Source: Tolypothrix sp. FACHB-123 (GTDB lineage Bacteria > Cyanobacteriota > Cyanobacteriia > Cyanobacteriales > Nostocaceae). Taken from it: a stretch of 64,000 bases of DNA. Position numbers and translations under genes: made by a program. The stretch spans positions 124,001 to 188,000 of the forward strand of contig NZ_JACJRE010000006.1 in the NCBI RefSeq assembly GCF_014697075.1, read 5' to 3'. The notes beneath the pieces are model-generated. The model was not told where the DNA came from, ran no database searches, and worked only from the letters and a program-made list of their open reading frames with translations. Shown here one piece after another: positions 27,340 through 35,757 of this stretch; positions within the stretch are counted from its first letter, which is position 1, and each line of letters opens with the position of its first letter.

Positions 27340-27800
27340 AACCTTGATTAATATCCTTTTGGATGCAATTAAAAGCTGTTAGCTGGTAGCCACCGTAAGT
27401 TAGCTTTTGGAAAATTACAAACAGTCAATATTCAACGGTAGAGCCTTTAGTCTCCCACCGATAGATATTGACCTTGAGTGGCTGACAACCACTAGCTGAA
27501 TTCCCCTGATGAAAATTAGTCCTAGGGTTTAATTAACTGCCACTGTCGTGACTCAGCAACTTACCATTAGGATATTGCTGAAGTTGCTCATTGGGCTGTT
27601 AAACTTCAGAAGTCAAGGGGTAGCTTCTGGTGAGAAATTGAAACTTAGGCTGATTTGGCTCAAGATTCAATTTAAAAACTGGTAAGATTATAGTTCCTTG
27701 TTGCTTCAGATGTTGATCTATACCGAGATTTTTTATTGAATTTCATGTATAAATCGATATCAGCAAGCAGCCAATCTGTCCATAAGGAGACTCAAAAGCC
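27340..27800. other. Leader region upstream of rpsF
   Basis: A 461-base region between divergent genes. It contains several short complementary segments, such as CTCAGCAACTT with GAAGTTGCTC near 27551-27590 and CAGAAG/CTTCTG near 27607-27630, so a structured leader for the ribosomal gene is possible. I see no known riboswitch consensus and no open frame of interest. AAGGAGA at 27783 is the rpsF ribosome site. Confidence 0.5.
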
Positions 27801-28145
27801 ATGTCGATAGTTTACGAAACAATGTACATCTTGCGTCCCGATTTAGGAGACGAACAGGTAGAGCAAGCAATTACCAAGTATCAGAACTTGCTCAAAGAAC
27901 AAGGTGCAGGTGAGATCCAAATCCAAAATCGGGGTAAGCGTCGTCTGGCTTATGAAATTAAAAAGCAGCGTGATGGCGTTTACATTCAATTTAACTACAC
28001 TGCTCCAGCAACTGCGATCGCTCCTTTAGAAAGAGCTATGCGCTTGAGTGAAGAAGTAATTCGCTACCTGACAACTAAACAGGAAGTCAAAGAAGACAAA
28101 GCAGACAAGGCAGACAAAGCAGATCAAGCAGCCGTACCTGCTTAA
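27801..28145 (+). CDS. rpsF: 30S ribosomal protein S6
   Basis: S6 binds 16S rRNA in the platform of the small subunit together with S18. The 114-residue protein opens [20 protein letters not shown], contains [22 protein letters not shown], and ends with a charged tail of repeated DKA units ([18 protein letters not shown]). The tail is species-variable in cyanobacteria. AAGGAGA precedes the ATG by 11 bases. A hairpin 15 bases behind the stop looks like its terminator. No ssb or rpsR partner follows, unlike in many bacteria. Confidence 0.96.
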   Translation: MSIVYETMYILRPDLGDEQVEQAITKYQNLLKEQGAGEIQIQNRGKRRLAYEIKKQRDGVYIQFNYTAPATAIAPLERAMRLSEEVIRYLTTKQEVKEDKADKADKADQAAVPA

Positions 28146-28160
28146 GCGATTGTCAATAAA

Positions 28161-28191
28161 TCAGTGCTGAGGTCTTGCTACTCAGCACTGA
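28161..28191 (+). terminator. Hairpin terminator after rpsF
   Basis: An 11-bp perfect stem TCAGTGCTGAG/CTCAGCACTGA with a 9-base loop begins 15 bases after the rpsF stop. The A-rich sequence that follows has few T residues, so the termination strength is uncertain. Confidence 0.65.
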
Positions 28192-28344
28192 GAAAATAAT
28201 TAACATAAAACTTATAAAAAAATGTGCCTTTTTTGCTCCTTGGCTTGGTTAGTAATGCTAAATTAACAACAACTTACTCGCAGTAAGTTGACCGTAATTC
28301 TAACTAAAAGTGGACAAGATTCTGAATGGGAGCTGTAAGCCACT

Positions 28345-28905
28345 GTGAGCCAATTTGATACACCCGACATCCAAGCTCTCTCTAATGAAGTATCGCAGCT
28401 ACGCCAAGAGTTGCAACTTCGCGATCAACTAGTGCAACAACTATCTCAAGAACTTTTCCGGCTAGTGAAGGGCAATACTACTTTTATGCCCCAAAAATCT
28501 GAACCGGAAAAAGATCTTCAGCAGTTGCAAGCTTTGCAAGAACAATTGCAAGCCGTCGAACAACAGGTGACTTTCTACCAAGAACAAATTACAGCGCGAG
28601 ACGCTGAAATCTACCAACTGCGTCAGTCAGTCCAAGAACTCACCGATCGCAGTCGGATGTTGGAGCAAGTAGTCCAAGAGTTACCGCAAATTTATCGACG
28701 CAAATTTGAGGAGCGTATGGCTCCAGTGCGAGAAAAAGTGGCAATGCTACAAAAAGAAAATCGCCAACTTCAAGCAGAGCTGCAAAGTGTGAGTTATCGT
28801 TTGGCAGTAAAAAGCCGTAATGCTAACCATAGTGGCATCGATTTGCCAACTTTTCCCCGCCCATCTGCTGACCAAACTAATATTTCTGCTATTCCTAATA
28901 GTTAA
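28345..28905 (+). CDS. Coiled-coil protein of unknown function
   Basis: A 186-residue soluble protein, almost wholly coiled coil from about residue 10 to 155: heptads in LSNEVSQLRQELQLRDQLVQQLSQELFRLV, a second block rich in Gln and Leu, and EKVAMLQKENRQLQAELQSV. The C-terminal 30 residues are Ser/Pro/Asn-rich and probably unstructured. The start is GTG 28345, with GGGAG 12 bases upstream. I recall similar coiled-coil proteins in cyanobacteria with no assigned role; a scaffolding or division-related job would be a guess. Confidence 0.7.
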   Translation: MSQFDTPDIQALSNEVSQLRQELQLRDQLVQQLSQELFRLVKGNTTFMPQKSEPEKDLQQLQALQEQLQAVEQQVTFYQEQITARDAEIYQLRQSVQELTDRSRMLEQVVQELPQIYRRKFEERMAPVREKVAMLQKENRQLQAELQSVSYRLAVKSRNANHSGIDLPTFPRPSADQTNISAIPNS

Positions 28906-29362
28906 TATTAATTAACGTTGACTGCGAATTTATTCTGGGAATTTTCTAACTAGTGCGGCGGAATTCCCCTCCCTACTTTGTTGAGGGAGGGGAATTCCGC
29001 CGGATGACTACGCATTGACCCCCGAATGTTCTCAACCGTTGGGTTGATCGGGGAGTGGCGAAACATAAATAAACTTAAAACCCTTACCAAATGACCAATG
29101 ACAGCCTTCTCCTGTCAAAGACGCTCTTGCTAGCTGGCTTCCCCCAGGGGTACGCCAGTATTTAATCGCGCCGACCCCTAAAACTCAAAACAGCACCTCA
29201 AACCGCCTCAAGGGCAATTGCCCTTAAGGTATGTGAATTCACTGCTGCTCTGGCAGCATAAATCTGGTAATGTAGATGATGGTGAGGGTTTCATATTAAA
29301 AATATGTTAATAATTATTAAAAAACGGGAACTCACCATCAGTTATTTGCTATGAACAAAGGT
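28906..29362. other. Gap with two perfect palindromes and a CTGGC-type repeat
   Basis: The 457 bases hold an 18-bp-stem hairpin (28957-29001), a CTAGCTGGCTTCCC...CGCCAG repeat piece (about 29130-29157), and a 16-bp palindrome AAGGGCAATTGCCCTT at 29210-29225. The genes on both sides run towards this gap, so the large hairpin may end transcription. No gene is seen. Confidence 0.65.
28957..29001. repeat. Perfect 18-bp-stem hairpin
   Basis: GGCGGAATTCCCCTCCCT pairs exactly with AGGGAGGGGAATTCCGCC around a 9-base loop. The stem is GC-rich and not followed by a T-run. It could be a palindromic dispersed repeat or a terminator for the coiled-coil gene that ends 51 bases earlier. Confidence 0.85.
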
Positions 29363-29716
29363 TCACCCTACTACTAATAGCCTGTTATCTTCAGCGATAG
29401 TTACGACATCCTCATAGGTATGAAAGATTTCAAACACTGAATCCAACTGAGTCAATTCGAGGATCAAGCGTACGGGTGCTTTGACATTGCACAGAACTAA
29501 GCGACAACCACTTTGATGTGCAGCCTTTAATCCTGTGACGAGAGACACTAAGCCAGAACTATCCATAAAATCGACTGCTGCTAGGTCAACCACCCAGAGT
29601 TGATGAGGTTGGGGTATTACTTGAGACATTTCTTGACTTAAGGCGATGCCACCCTGTAAATCAATACTTCCTTGGGGTTTGAACAAAACTACTTGAGTTT
29701 CTTGTGTCTGATTCAT
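29363..29716 (-). CDS. STAS-domain protein (anti-sigma factor antagonist type)
   Basis: A single STAS domain of 117 residues. Characteristic blocks are VVLFKPQGSIDLQGGIAL, WVVDLAAVDFMDSSGLVSLVTGL, and CRLVLCNVKAPVRLILELTQLDSVFEIFHTYEDVV. The serine in DSSGL is the position phosphorylated in SpoIIAA-type antagonists, so partner switching with a serine kinase is plausible. No anti-sigma kinase or PP2C phosphatase gene is nearby, so the partner must be elsewhere. I prefer ATG 29716 over GTG 29725; neither has a strong ribosome site. Confidence 0.88.
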   Translation of the reverse strand: MNQTQETQVVLFKPQGSIDLQGGIALSQEMSQVIPQPHQLWVVDLAAVDFMDSSGLVSLVTGLKAAHQSGCRLVLCNVKAPVRLILELTQLDSVFEIFHTYEDVVTIAEDNRLLVVG

Positions 29717-30178
29717 GAATTTCACGGAATTAATTGCAACACTATAACAGAAAACACAAAATTGGCACTGATACTGAGTTGGTTTTGGTTATGTAACTTC
29801 TGTGCTTACCTAAGTAAACAAGGCATAACAAAAGAGCAACCAAGACAACATTTTTCAGTACTTATGCCGTATAATTTGTCTTAACTTTCACAATATTAGG
29901 CATAAGCTACTAATAATTACAGTAGCGTGTGTATCTTTTACAGGATTTTTACATTAATTAGCGTTCAGGTAAATTTTTTATAAAAAGATTATAGTTAGTC
30001 TCAGTACCTATACGGGTATGTTAATACCTGAAAGGGGAGCTACCGTCAAGACTCTAGAGATAATGGTTAGGATAGAATAGAAGCTATTCAATCTTGTTAA
30101 GTGGCTTGATTGACACCCCAGCCAAAATGGAGCAAAGATTATAGTACAAGTAAAAATTTGTAAAGGCGGCGGTGCGGA
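29717..30178. other. Divergent promoter region between STAS and DedA genes
   Basis: A 462-base AT-rich stretch. A TTGACA near 30108 is followed 21 bases later by GATTAT, too wide for a standard promoter. A short inverted pair ACCTATACGGGTATGT lies near 30006-30021. I see no gene, RNA or repeat family here. Confidence 0.45.
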
Positions 30179-30808
30179 ATGTCTCTTGAGTTGATTTCAC
30201 TAGAAAACATCCAGGAATTCGCCCACCATTATGGTTATTGGGCAATTTTTTTGGGAATTTTGCTAGAAAATTTGGGCATTCCCCTTCCTGGTGAAACCGT
30301 AACCCTTGTCGGTGGGTTTCTTGCAGGCAGTAATGAACTGAATTACTGGCTGGTGCTGGGGGACGCCGTTGCTGGTGCGGCAATTGGTGGTACCTGTGGT
30401 TATTGGATTGGTAGACTCGGTGGCTGGAATGTCTTGCTACAAATCGGTAAGTTGTTTCGGATCTCTGAAGAAAAACTACTAAATATTAAAGCCCAATTTA
30501 GTGAAAATGCTGTTAAGGCTGTATTTTTTGGCCGCTTTTTTGCGTTATTACGAATATTTGCTGCACCACTAGCTGGTATAGCCGATATGCCCTTCGGAAA
30601 ATTCTTTGTATATAATTTAGCAGGAGCAAGTGCTTGGGCAAGCGTGATGGTAACATTGGCTTTCTTTGCGGGAAGAGTTGTTTCTTTAGAACAATTAGTT
30701 TCTTGGGTAAGCCATTTTGCGATCGCCGCCTTACTTATTTTGGTGGCTTTAATTGTTGTTCCCATTTGGTTAGAATCTCGCCAAGTTAAGCGGGCGGCGG
30801 GAGAATAA
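30179..30808 (+). CDS. DedA family membrane protein
   Basis: A 209-residue integral membrane protein with the DedA/SNARE-associated (VTT) fold. It shows the family's GILLENLGIPLPGETVTLVGGFLAG, GDAVAGAAIGGTCGYWIGRLGG and FFGRFFALLRIFAAPLAGIADMPFGKFFVYNLAGASAWA motifs, with the conserved E, R and G residues. DedA proteins scramble or flip phospholipids and undecaprenyl phosphate and affect membrane potential. The specific lipid is not predictable. It is convergent with argG; a long shared hairpin separates them. Confidence 0.92.
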   Translation: MSLELISLENIQEFAHHYGYWAIFLGILLENLGIPLPGETVTLVGGFLAGSNELNYWLVLGDAVAGAAIGGTCGYWIGRLGGWNVLLQIGKLFRISEEKLLNIKAQFSENAVKAVFFGRFFALLRIFAAPLAGIADMPFGKFFVYNLAGASAWASVMVTLAFFAGRVVSLEQLVSWVSHFAIAALLILVALIVVPIWLESRQVKRAAGE

Positions 30809-30812
30809 TCAA

Positions 30813-30878
30813 GTAAAAAGTCAAAAGTCAAAAGGTAAAAGCAAGTGATTACTTTTGCCTTTTGACTTTTGCTTTTAC
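30813..30878. terminator. Long hairpin between convergent dedA-type and argG genes
   Basis: An imperfect stem of about 29 bp (GTAAAAAGTCAAAAGTC... against ...GACTTTTGCTTTTAC) has T-rich arms on each strand. It starts five bases after the DedA stop codon and overlaps the argG stop codon. It is suited to act as a bidirectional terminator. Confidence 0.7.
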
Positions 30879-32074
30879 CTAGTCTGTTGTGCCCAAATAC
30901 GTGTTGGTAAACCCCAAACGTAGATAAAGCCTTCAGCGGCTTTATGATCGAATCGATCCTCAGCGCCATAGGTGGCTAAATCTGGGCTGTAAAGGGAATT
31001 ATCACTCCAACGCCCGACAAGGGTAGCATTACCTTTAAACAGTTTGAGTCGTACAGTTCCAGAAACTCGCTCTTGAGTTTTTTGAATAAACCCATCTAAA
31101 GCTGCTTTGAGAGGACTGTACCAGAGACCGTTGTAAACTAATTGAGTATAAGTCTCTTCAATACCGCGCTTATAGTGACTGACATCTGCTGTCAAAGTTA
31201 AGCTTTCTAAATCTCGGTGTGCCTGAATTAACACGATCATTGCGGGTGATTCGTAGATTTCCCGCGATTTAATACCCACCAAGCGGTTTTCGATCATATC
31301 GATCCGCCCGATACCATGATTTCCAGCTACCTGATTGAGTTCTTCAATCAGCGCTACTGGGGTTTTAGCTACACCATTGAGGGTAGTAGGAATACCTTGT
31401 TGGAAACCAATTTCAATGTACTCTGGTTCGTTTGGGGTATCCGCGATCGCCTTTGTCATCTGATAAATTTCTTCTGGTGGCTCATTTGCTGGATCTTCGA
31501 GGACACCAGCTTCAATACTACGACCAAGCAAATTTTTATCAATACTATAAGGAGAAGATTTTTTCACTGGTACGGGGATACCATAGCGTTCGCCATAGGC
31601 GATGGTTTCCTCACGACTCATTCCCCATTCTCTAGCTGGTGCGAGGATTTTCAGATTGGGATTTAGCGCCGCACAGGAGACATCAAAGCGCACCTGATCG
31701 TTTCCTTTACCGGTACAACCGTGAGCGATCGCATCTGCTCCATATTTTTCTGCTGTTTCTACTAATATTTTGGCAATTAGTGGGCGAGCAAGTGCAGTTC
31801 CCAGAGGATAACGATTTTCATACAAAGCGTTAGCTTGAATCGCTGCAAAGGCGTAATCTTTTACGAAGCTGTCTTTAACATCCGCCACCAGAGATTCACT
31901 TGCACCCGATTTTAGGGCTTTTTCGCGAACTGGTTCTAATTCATCACCTTGACCTAAATCTGCGGCTAGCGTAATTACTTCTTCTACACCCCACTCATGC
32001 TTGAGGTAGGGAATGCAAACTGAGGTATCAACTCCCCCAGAATATGCTAAGACAACCTTTTTGGCGCGACCCAT
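30875..32074 (-). CDS. argG: Argininosuccinate synthase
   Basis: ArgG joins citrulline and aspartate using ATP. The 399-residue protein has the ATP pyrophosphatase loop [18 protein letters not shown] near the start, then [37 protein letters not shown], and [27 protein letters not shown] 32074 is preceded by GTGGAG at six bases; an upstream GTG (32086) overlaps that ribosome site and is rejected. With argH at 44158 it supplies arginine, half of cyanophycin made by CphA (52978). Its 3' end lies in the shared hairpin. Confidence 0.96.
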   Translation of the reverse strand: MGRAKKVVLAYSGGVDTSVCIPYLKHEWGVEEVITLAADLGQGDELEPVREKALKSGASESLVADVKDSFVKDYAFAAIQANALYENRYPLGTALARPLIAKILVETAEKYGADAIAHGCTGKGNDQVRFDVSCAALNPNLKILAPAREWGMSREETIAYGERYGIPVPVKKSSPYSIDKNLLGRSIEAGVLEDPANEPPEEIYQMTKAIADTPNEPEYIEIGFQQGIPTTLNGVAKTPVALIEELNQVAGNHGIGRIDMIENRLVGIKSREIYESPAMIVLIQAHRDLESLTLTADVSHYKRGIEETYTQLVYNGLWYSPLKAALDGFIQKTQERVSGTVRLKLFKGNATLVGRWSDNSLYSPDLATYGAEDRFDHKAAEGFIYVWGLPTRIWAQQTR

Positions 32075-32275
32075 TAGTTTCTCCACTTAGGAAAACAAAG
32101 AATGAGTCATTATTATATCTAACTAATACACGTATATTTTATTTAACGATCGAACTCTGGAAGCTTAAATAGAAATTCCGTTAAAGGCAGAATTAGGAAT
32201 TAAGTAAGTGTAAACCTACTGCCTTTAATTTTTACATTTGAAACAATATTTTTGCGCTTGATTTGCGCCTGAATT

Positions 32276-32884
32276 TTATTTTGTCACCAAAGGAGAAACT
32301 TGGTTCCAACTGCCAGAGAAAACAAAATTTTCTAGGTTCTTACGCTGGCGTGGAGCTAATTCGCGTTGTTGCAACTTTTCGGGTAAAGTTTGTACATCTC
32401 CGAGGTAACCCAAAGCGATCGCGGCCACAGGTTCATAACCCTCAGCTATGCCGTAAACTTGTTTGGCTTTTGCAGCATCAAATCCCGCCATTTGGTGGAT
32501 ATATAGCCCTAATGCAGTAGCTTGGATCGCTAAAGTAGCAGCAGCCGCTCCCACATCATGAAAAGCATGTTTGTTTTCTACACCTTTGTGCTGAAAATAA
32601 AGCTTAGCCACTGATAGCATCAGTACTGGAGCATTTTTTGCCCACTGTTGATTTCCTTCGGCTAGACAACTTAGTAGCTGTTCAAATTCCCCCGGATTAT
32701 CTTTAGTCGCAATTATAAAGCTCCAAGGCTGCTCGTTAAAAGAAGATGCTGCCCATGAAGCAGCTTCTAAAACCGTACATAACTTTTCGGTTTCTACTGG
32801 TTGATCGCAGAAAGCCACCGGACTCCAACGCTGTCGCACTATCTCTGCAACTGGATATTGGGTATTAGCTATTTTATTGCTCAT
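32276..32884 (-). CDS. Nitroreductase family protein
   Basis: A 202-residue FMN-dependent oxidoreductase of the nitroreductase fold. Motifs are VRQRWSPVAF near the start (the usual R-S-x-R-x-F position), AASWAASSFNEQPWSFIIAT for FMN binding, DVGAAAATLAIQATALGLYIHQMAGFD, and a late VAAIALGYLGD. Substrate is unknown; relatives reduce nitroaromatics, quinones or flavin. The N terminus is uncertain: ATG 32884 gives the best family match but lacks a ribosome site, while ATG 32917 and TTG 32932 extend it. Confidence 0.88.
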   Translation of the reverse strand: MSNKIANTQYPVAEIVRQRWSPVAFCDQPVETEKLCTVLEAASWAASSFNEQPWSFIIATKDNPGEFEQLLSCLAEGNQQWAKNAPVLMLSVAKLYFQHKGVENKHAFHDVGAAAATLAIQATALGLYIHQMAGFDAAKAKQVYGIAEGYEPVAAIALGYLGDVQTLPEKLQQRELAPRQRKNLENFVFSGSWNQVSPLVTK

Positions 32885-33294
32885 TTGCAGGTATTTTCTT
32901 GCACCAGTATTTATCATACCTAACGGGGGCAAGACCTTGACACTTGGGCAAGCTCAGTGTTGATAGTCAAGAGGATTAGGGAAGGAAGACAAGGAAGCAG
33001 AAGCGGGGAGGGGGAGAACAAATTAAGAATGACCAATAACCAATGACTATATGACTATTGAATATTGACCAATAATTTATTTTTATCTCCCAGGTAAATA
33101 AAGTTGAAAATAATTAGTTAAAAAAGTTTGTAAAGTCTCCACTTGCTAAGAAGAGTTGCGGTATCATAAGTAAAGATGAGAATTAATTCGGTGATAGTGT
33201 TTTTTGTTAGTATTGATTGGCTTTTTCCTTTTGGTATTTTCAGACTCTCTCCGAAATCTAAATCTCTACAAGTTGACGATTTTGGAGACATTCT
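32885..33294. other. Long leader region of the RNA-binding protein gene
   Basis: The 410 bases include a purine-rich piece (32970-33015: GAAGGAAGACAAGGAAGC and similar) and then about 250 AT-rich bases before the rbp gene. Cyanobacterial rbp genes are often cold-induced through long 5' leaders, which would fit, but I see no defined element. Confidence 0.5.
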
Positions 33295-33606
33295 ATGTCA
33301 GTTTATGTAGGTAACCTTTCTTACCAAGTTACAGAAGATGCACTGACTGCGGTTTTTGCAGAATATGGTTCTGTAAAGCGAGTTCAAATACCTACCGACC
33401 GTGAAACAGGCCGTGTACGCGGCTTTGCTTTTGTGGAGATGAGTTCAGACACTGAAGAGACTGCTGCAATTGAAGCTCTCGATGGTGCTGAATGGATGGG
33501 ACGCGATCTTAAAGTGAATAAAGCCAAACCAAAGGAAAATAAAGGTTCCTTTGGTGGTAATCGCGGTGGCTATGGCGGTGGTGGTAACCGCGGCGGTCGC
33601 TACTAA
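33295..33606 (+). CDS. RRM-type glycine-rich RNA-binding protein
   Basis: A 103-residue protein with one RNA recognition motif (residues 1-80) and a glycine-rich tail. RNP-2 is VYVGNL (3-8) and RNP-1 is RGFAFVEM (42-49), both with the aromatic residues that stack on RNA. The tail (FGGNRGGYGGGGNRGGRY) resembles plant and cyanobacterial Rbp proteins, several of which are cold-induced. A strong intrinsic terminator follows about 70 bases behind the stop. In Anabaena some rbp genes sit beside rpsU; that neighbour is absent here. Confidence 0.94.
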   Translation: MSVYVGNLSYQVTEDALTAVFAEYGSVKRVQIPTDRETGRVRGFAFVEMSSDTEETAAIEALDGAEWMGRDLKVNKAKPKENKGSFGGNRGGYGGGGNRGGRY

Positions 33607-33676
33607 GTTACAGGGTTTATTAAAAAAAGTTTAGGGGCTGGTATTCATCAGATCCATTAACTTAATTAAATTTTGT

Positions 33677-33708
33677 AAAAGCTCAAGCAGTAATGCTTGA
33701 GCTTTTTT
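33677..33708 (+). terminator. Intrinsic terminator after the rbp gene
   Basis: A perfect 13-bp stem AAAAGCTCAAGCA/TGCTTGAGCTTTT with a 4-base loop GTAA, followed by further T residues. It has the form of a textbook Rho-independent terminator, about 70 bases after the rbp stop codon. Confidence 0.88.
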
Positions 33709-33787
33709 AATCTGGTTCAAATGAGCGGCTTGTCTAATTAGCCATAGCACGTCACGATCGCGAATCTTTGATTCTCAGGTGGGATTA

Positions 33788-35497
33788 TTAATAATGAGTC
33801 CCGGATTTGCGATGATGTAAAGCTGTGACACCATCTTGATTTAGTACTTTGCCATTCTCGACAGTCGCATAAACTAGCCAATGATCGCCGGATTCCATGC
33901 GATTTTTCACAGAACACTCTAAATATGCTAGTGCATCATTGAGAACGGGAGAACCGTTTTCAGCTTCTTGTGTGGCGACACCAGCAAATCTATCTTGTCC
34001 GGGGCCAAAGGGTTTGAGGAAGTGTTTCATCAAGCCTAGGTGATTTCCTTCTTGGAGGATATTCAGAACAAATTTATTCCCTGAGTGCATGAGAGATTCT
34101 ACAGCCCGGTCTTTAGCAACGGCTATGGTTAAACCAGGAGGACTAAAGCTGGCTTGAGATACCCAAGAGGCTAACATTGCACTAGATATATCTTCTTGCT
34201 TGGATGTGAGAACGCAAAGAGAACCAACAATTCGCCCTACTGCTTGTTCTACAGTTGTAGCGGGTACACTTTGCGATCGCACTTTTCTCGCTTTCTTCAA
34301 TGCTTGCGCAAAGTCGGTTCCGGCTTCTTCACACAGTTGCAAGGTAACATCGTTGGGTTTGAATTTGACGCGGATGGTGTCAAAACCAAAGCGATAACCT
34401 GCGTCTTTGAGTTTACTTTCAATTAAATCAACAGCTTCACCACTCCAGCCAAAGGAACCGAATACACCCGCAAGTTTATTATTAGTGGCGGTGGCGAGGA
34501 CAATCCCTAAAGCTGTTTGTACTGGTGTGGGTGCATGTCCTCCCAATGTCGGCGAACCCATGACAAAACCAGCAGATTTCTCTACAGCCGCGCGGATATC
34601 TTCTGGATCTGTAAATTCGCAGTTAATCGATTCTACCGCCACACCTGCTTTAGTGATTCCGCGAGCGATCGCCTGAGCTAATGTAGCTGTATTTCCATAG
34701 GCAGATGCATAAATTAGTGCGACTGTCAAGTCTGCGGAAGTTTGTTGCTGACTCCATTCCCGGTAAGCTTTGGTTAGTTCAATTAGGGCGTAACGCACCA
34801 AAGGCCCGTGTCCGGTGGCGTAAATTCTCGCGGGGAAATCGGCTAGTTTATCTAGGGCTGTTTCCACTTGACGGGCATGGGGAGCCATCAAACAATCAAA
34901 ATAATAGCGGCGGTCTTCGTTAATTGATTCCCAGCCTTCATCAAACACCTGATCGCCACAAATATGCGCCCCAAAGAACTTATCTGTATAGAGAATTTCC
35001 GTTTGTGGGTCATAGGTGCAGAGGAGGTCAGCGTAGCGGGGATTGGGGGTAGGAATGAATTGTAAATCGTGACCCTTACCTAAATTTAGGGTTTCATCGC
35101 CCCGCATCACCAAAATTGGGACATCTGGATTTTCTAGCGCCCCCCGTAAAGCGATCGCCCCAGGATTAGAACAAACAAAAGTAATTTGCGGTGCGACTTC
35201 CAGCAACGCCTTTAAAGTGGCGGCGCGGTTAGGGTTGATATGACCCAAAATTACATAATCTATAGCTTTGATATCAAATCTCTGCTGCAAAGCGTCTAAA
35301 TAGATTTGCGTAAAAGTTTCGCCAGGGGGGTCAATCAGGGCGAGTTTATCACCTTGAATTACATAGGAATTAGCAGTTGTACCCTTGGCTAAAGCATATT
35401 CAATTTCAAACCTTAACCTTGACCAACTGCGCGATCTCAGTACGGTGGTATCTGTAGCTATGGGAAAAACTTGAACGTCACGAGGTTTAGTAGACAT
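33788..35497 (-). CDS. flv1: Flavodiiron protein with non-canonical iron site (Flv1-like)
   Basis: A 569-residue cyanobacterial flavodiiron protein with a beta-lactamase-like domain (1-265), flavodoxin (about 275-410), and a C-terminal flavin reductase domain (about 425-569). The expected ligand motif HxExDH is replaced by HINPNR, and the later histidine region reads TPNPRYADLL, whereas the D of YTDKFFG and the H of ATGHGPL remain. This fits the Flv1/Flv2 class, which lacks a normal diiron set and works as a partner of a canonical protein. The ATG at 35497 begins MSTKPRDVQVF; longer frames read through repeats. It lies 260 bases behind the Flv3-like gene, with nested repeat elements in between. 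Confidence 0.88.
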   Translation of the reverse strand: MSTKPRDVQVFPIATDTTVLRSRSWSRLRFEIEYALAKGTTANSYVIQGDKLALIDPPGETFTQIYLDALQQRFDIKAIDYVILGHINPNRAATLKALLEVAPQITFVCSNPGAIALRGALENPDVPILVMRGDETLNLGKGHDLQFIPTPNPRYADLLCTYDPQTEILYTDKFFGAHICGDQVFDEGWESINEDRRYYFDCLMAPHARQVETALDKLADFPARIYATGHGPLVRYALIELTKAYREWSQQQTSADLTVALIYASAYGNTATLAQAIARGITKAGVAVESINCEFTDPEDIRAAVEKSAGFVMGSPTLGGHAPTPVQTALGIVLATATNNKLAGVFGSFGWSGEAVDLIESKLKDAGYRFGFDTIRVKFKPNDVTLQLCEEAGTDFAQALKKARKVRSQSVPATTVEQAVGRIVGSLCVLTSKQEDISSAMLASWVSQASFSPPGLTIAVAKDRAVESLMHSGNKFVLNILQEGNHLGLMKHFLKPFGPGQDRFAGVATQEAENGSPVLNDALAYLECSVKNRMESGDHWLVYATVENGKVLNQDGVTALHHRKSGTHY

Positions 35498-35757
35498 AGG
35501 GCATTGGGAATAGGGCATTGGGCATGGGGCATGGGGCATTGAAACAATTTTGGATTTTGCGAAAAGTCGGAGCGCCGGCTTCCGGCGATCTGAACTTTTC
35601 AAGACGGATTTTGGATTTTAGATTGGAATCCAAAAGACGCTCGCGGACTCGCTCTAAGCGAAGCTATGCCGTTAGCGTAGCGTCTCCGATAGGAGAAGGC
35701 TTTACGCTACGCTAACGCAAATCTAAAATCTAAAATTCCTTGTCCCCCTTCTAGCCC
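35498..35757. repeat. Composite repeat with two inserted elements
   Basis: The order matches 8263-8460 but with two insertions: a 48-bp GCGAAAAGT...CAAGACG element (35559-35606) and about 50 bp (35653-35702) that creates a 13-bp perfect inverted repeat GTTAGCGTAGCGT/ACGCTACGCTAAC. The whole stands between two flavodiiron genes of the same orientation. Confidence 0.85.

Noticed and set aside
27540..27640. Structured segment ahead of rpsF considered as a tRNA or riboswitch
   Set aside because: No cloverleaf, anticodon arm or known riboswitch consensus can be drawn; only short complementary pieces are present.
29790..29806. GTAACTTCTGTGCTTAC as a possible NtcA site
   Set aside because: NtcA sites have eight bases between GTA and TAC; this has eleven.
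30084..30383. 99-codon minus-strand frame over the DedA start
   Set aside because: It is antisense to the conserved DedA coding sequence, with no domain of its own.
35500..35602. N-terminal extension of the Flv1-like protein rich in PMPHAPC-type residues
   Set aside because: These residues come from GGGCATT heptamers; homologues start near MSTKPRDVQVF (35497).
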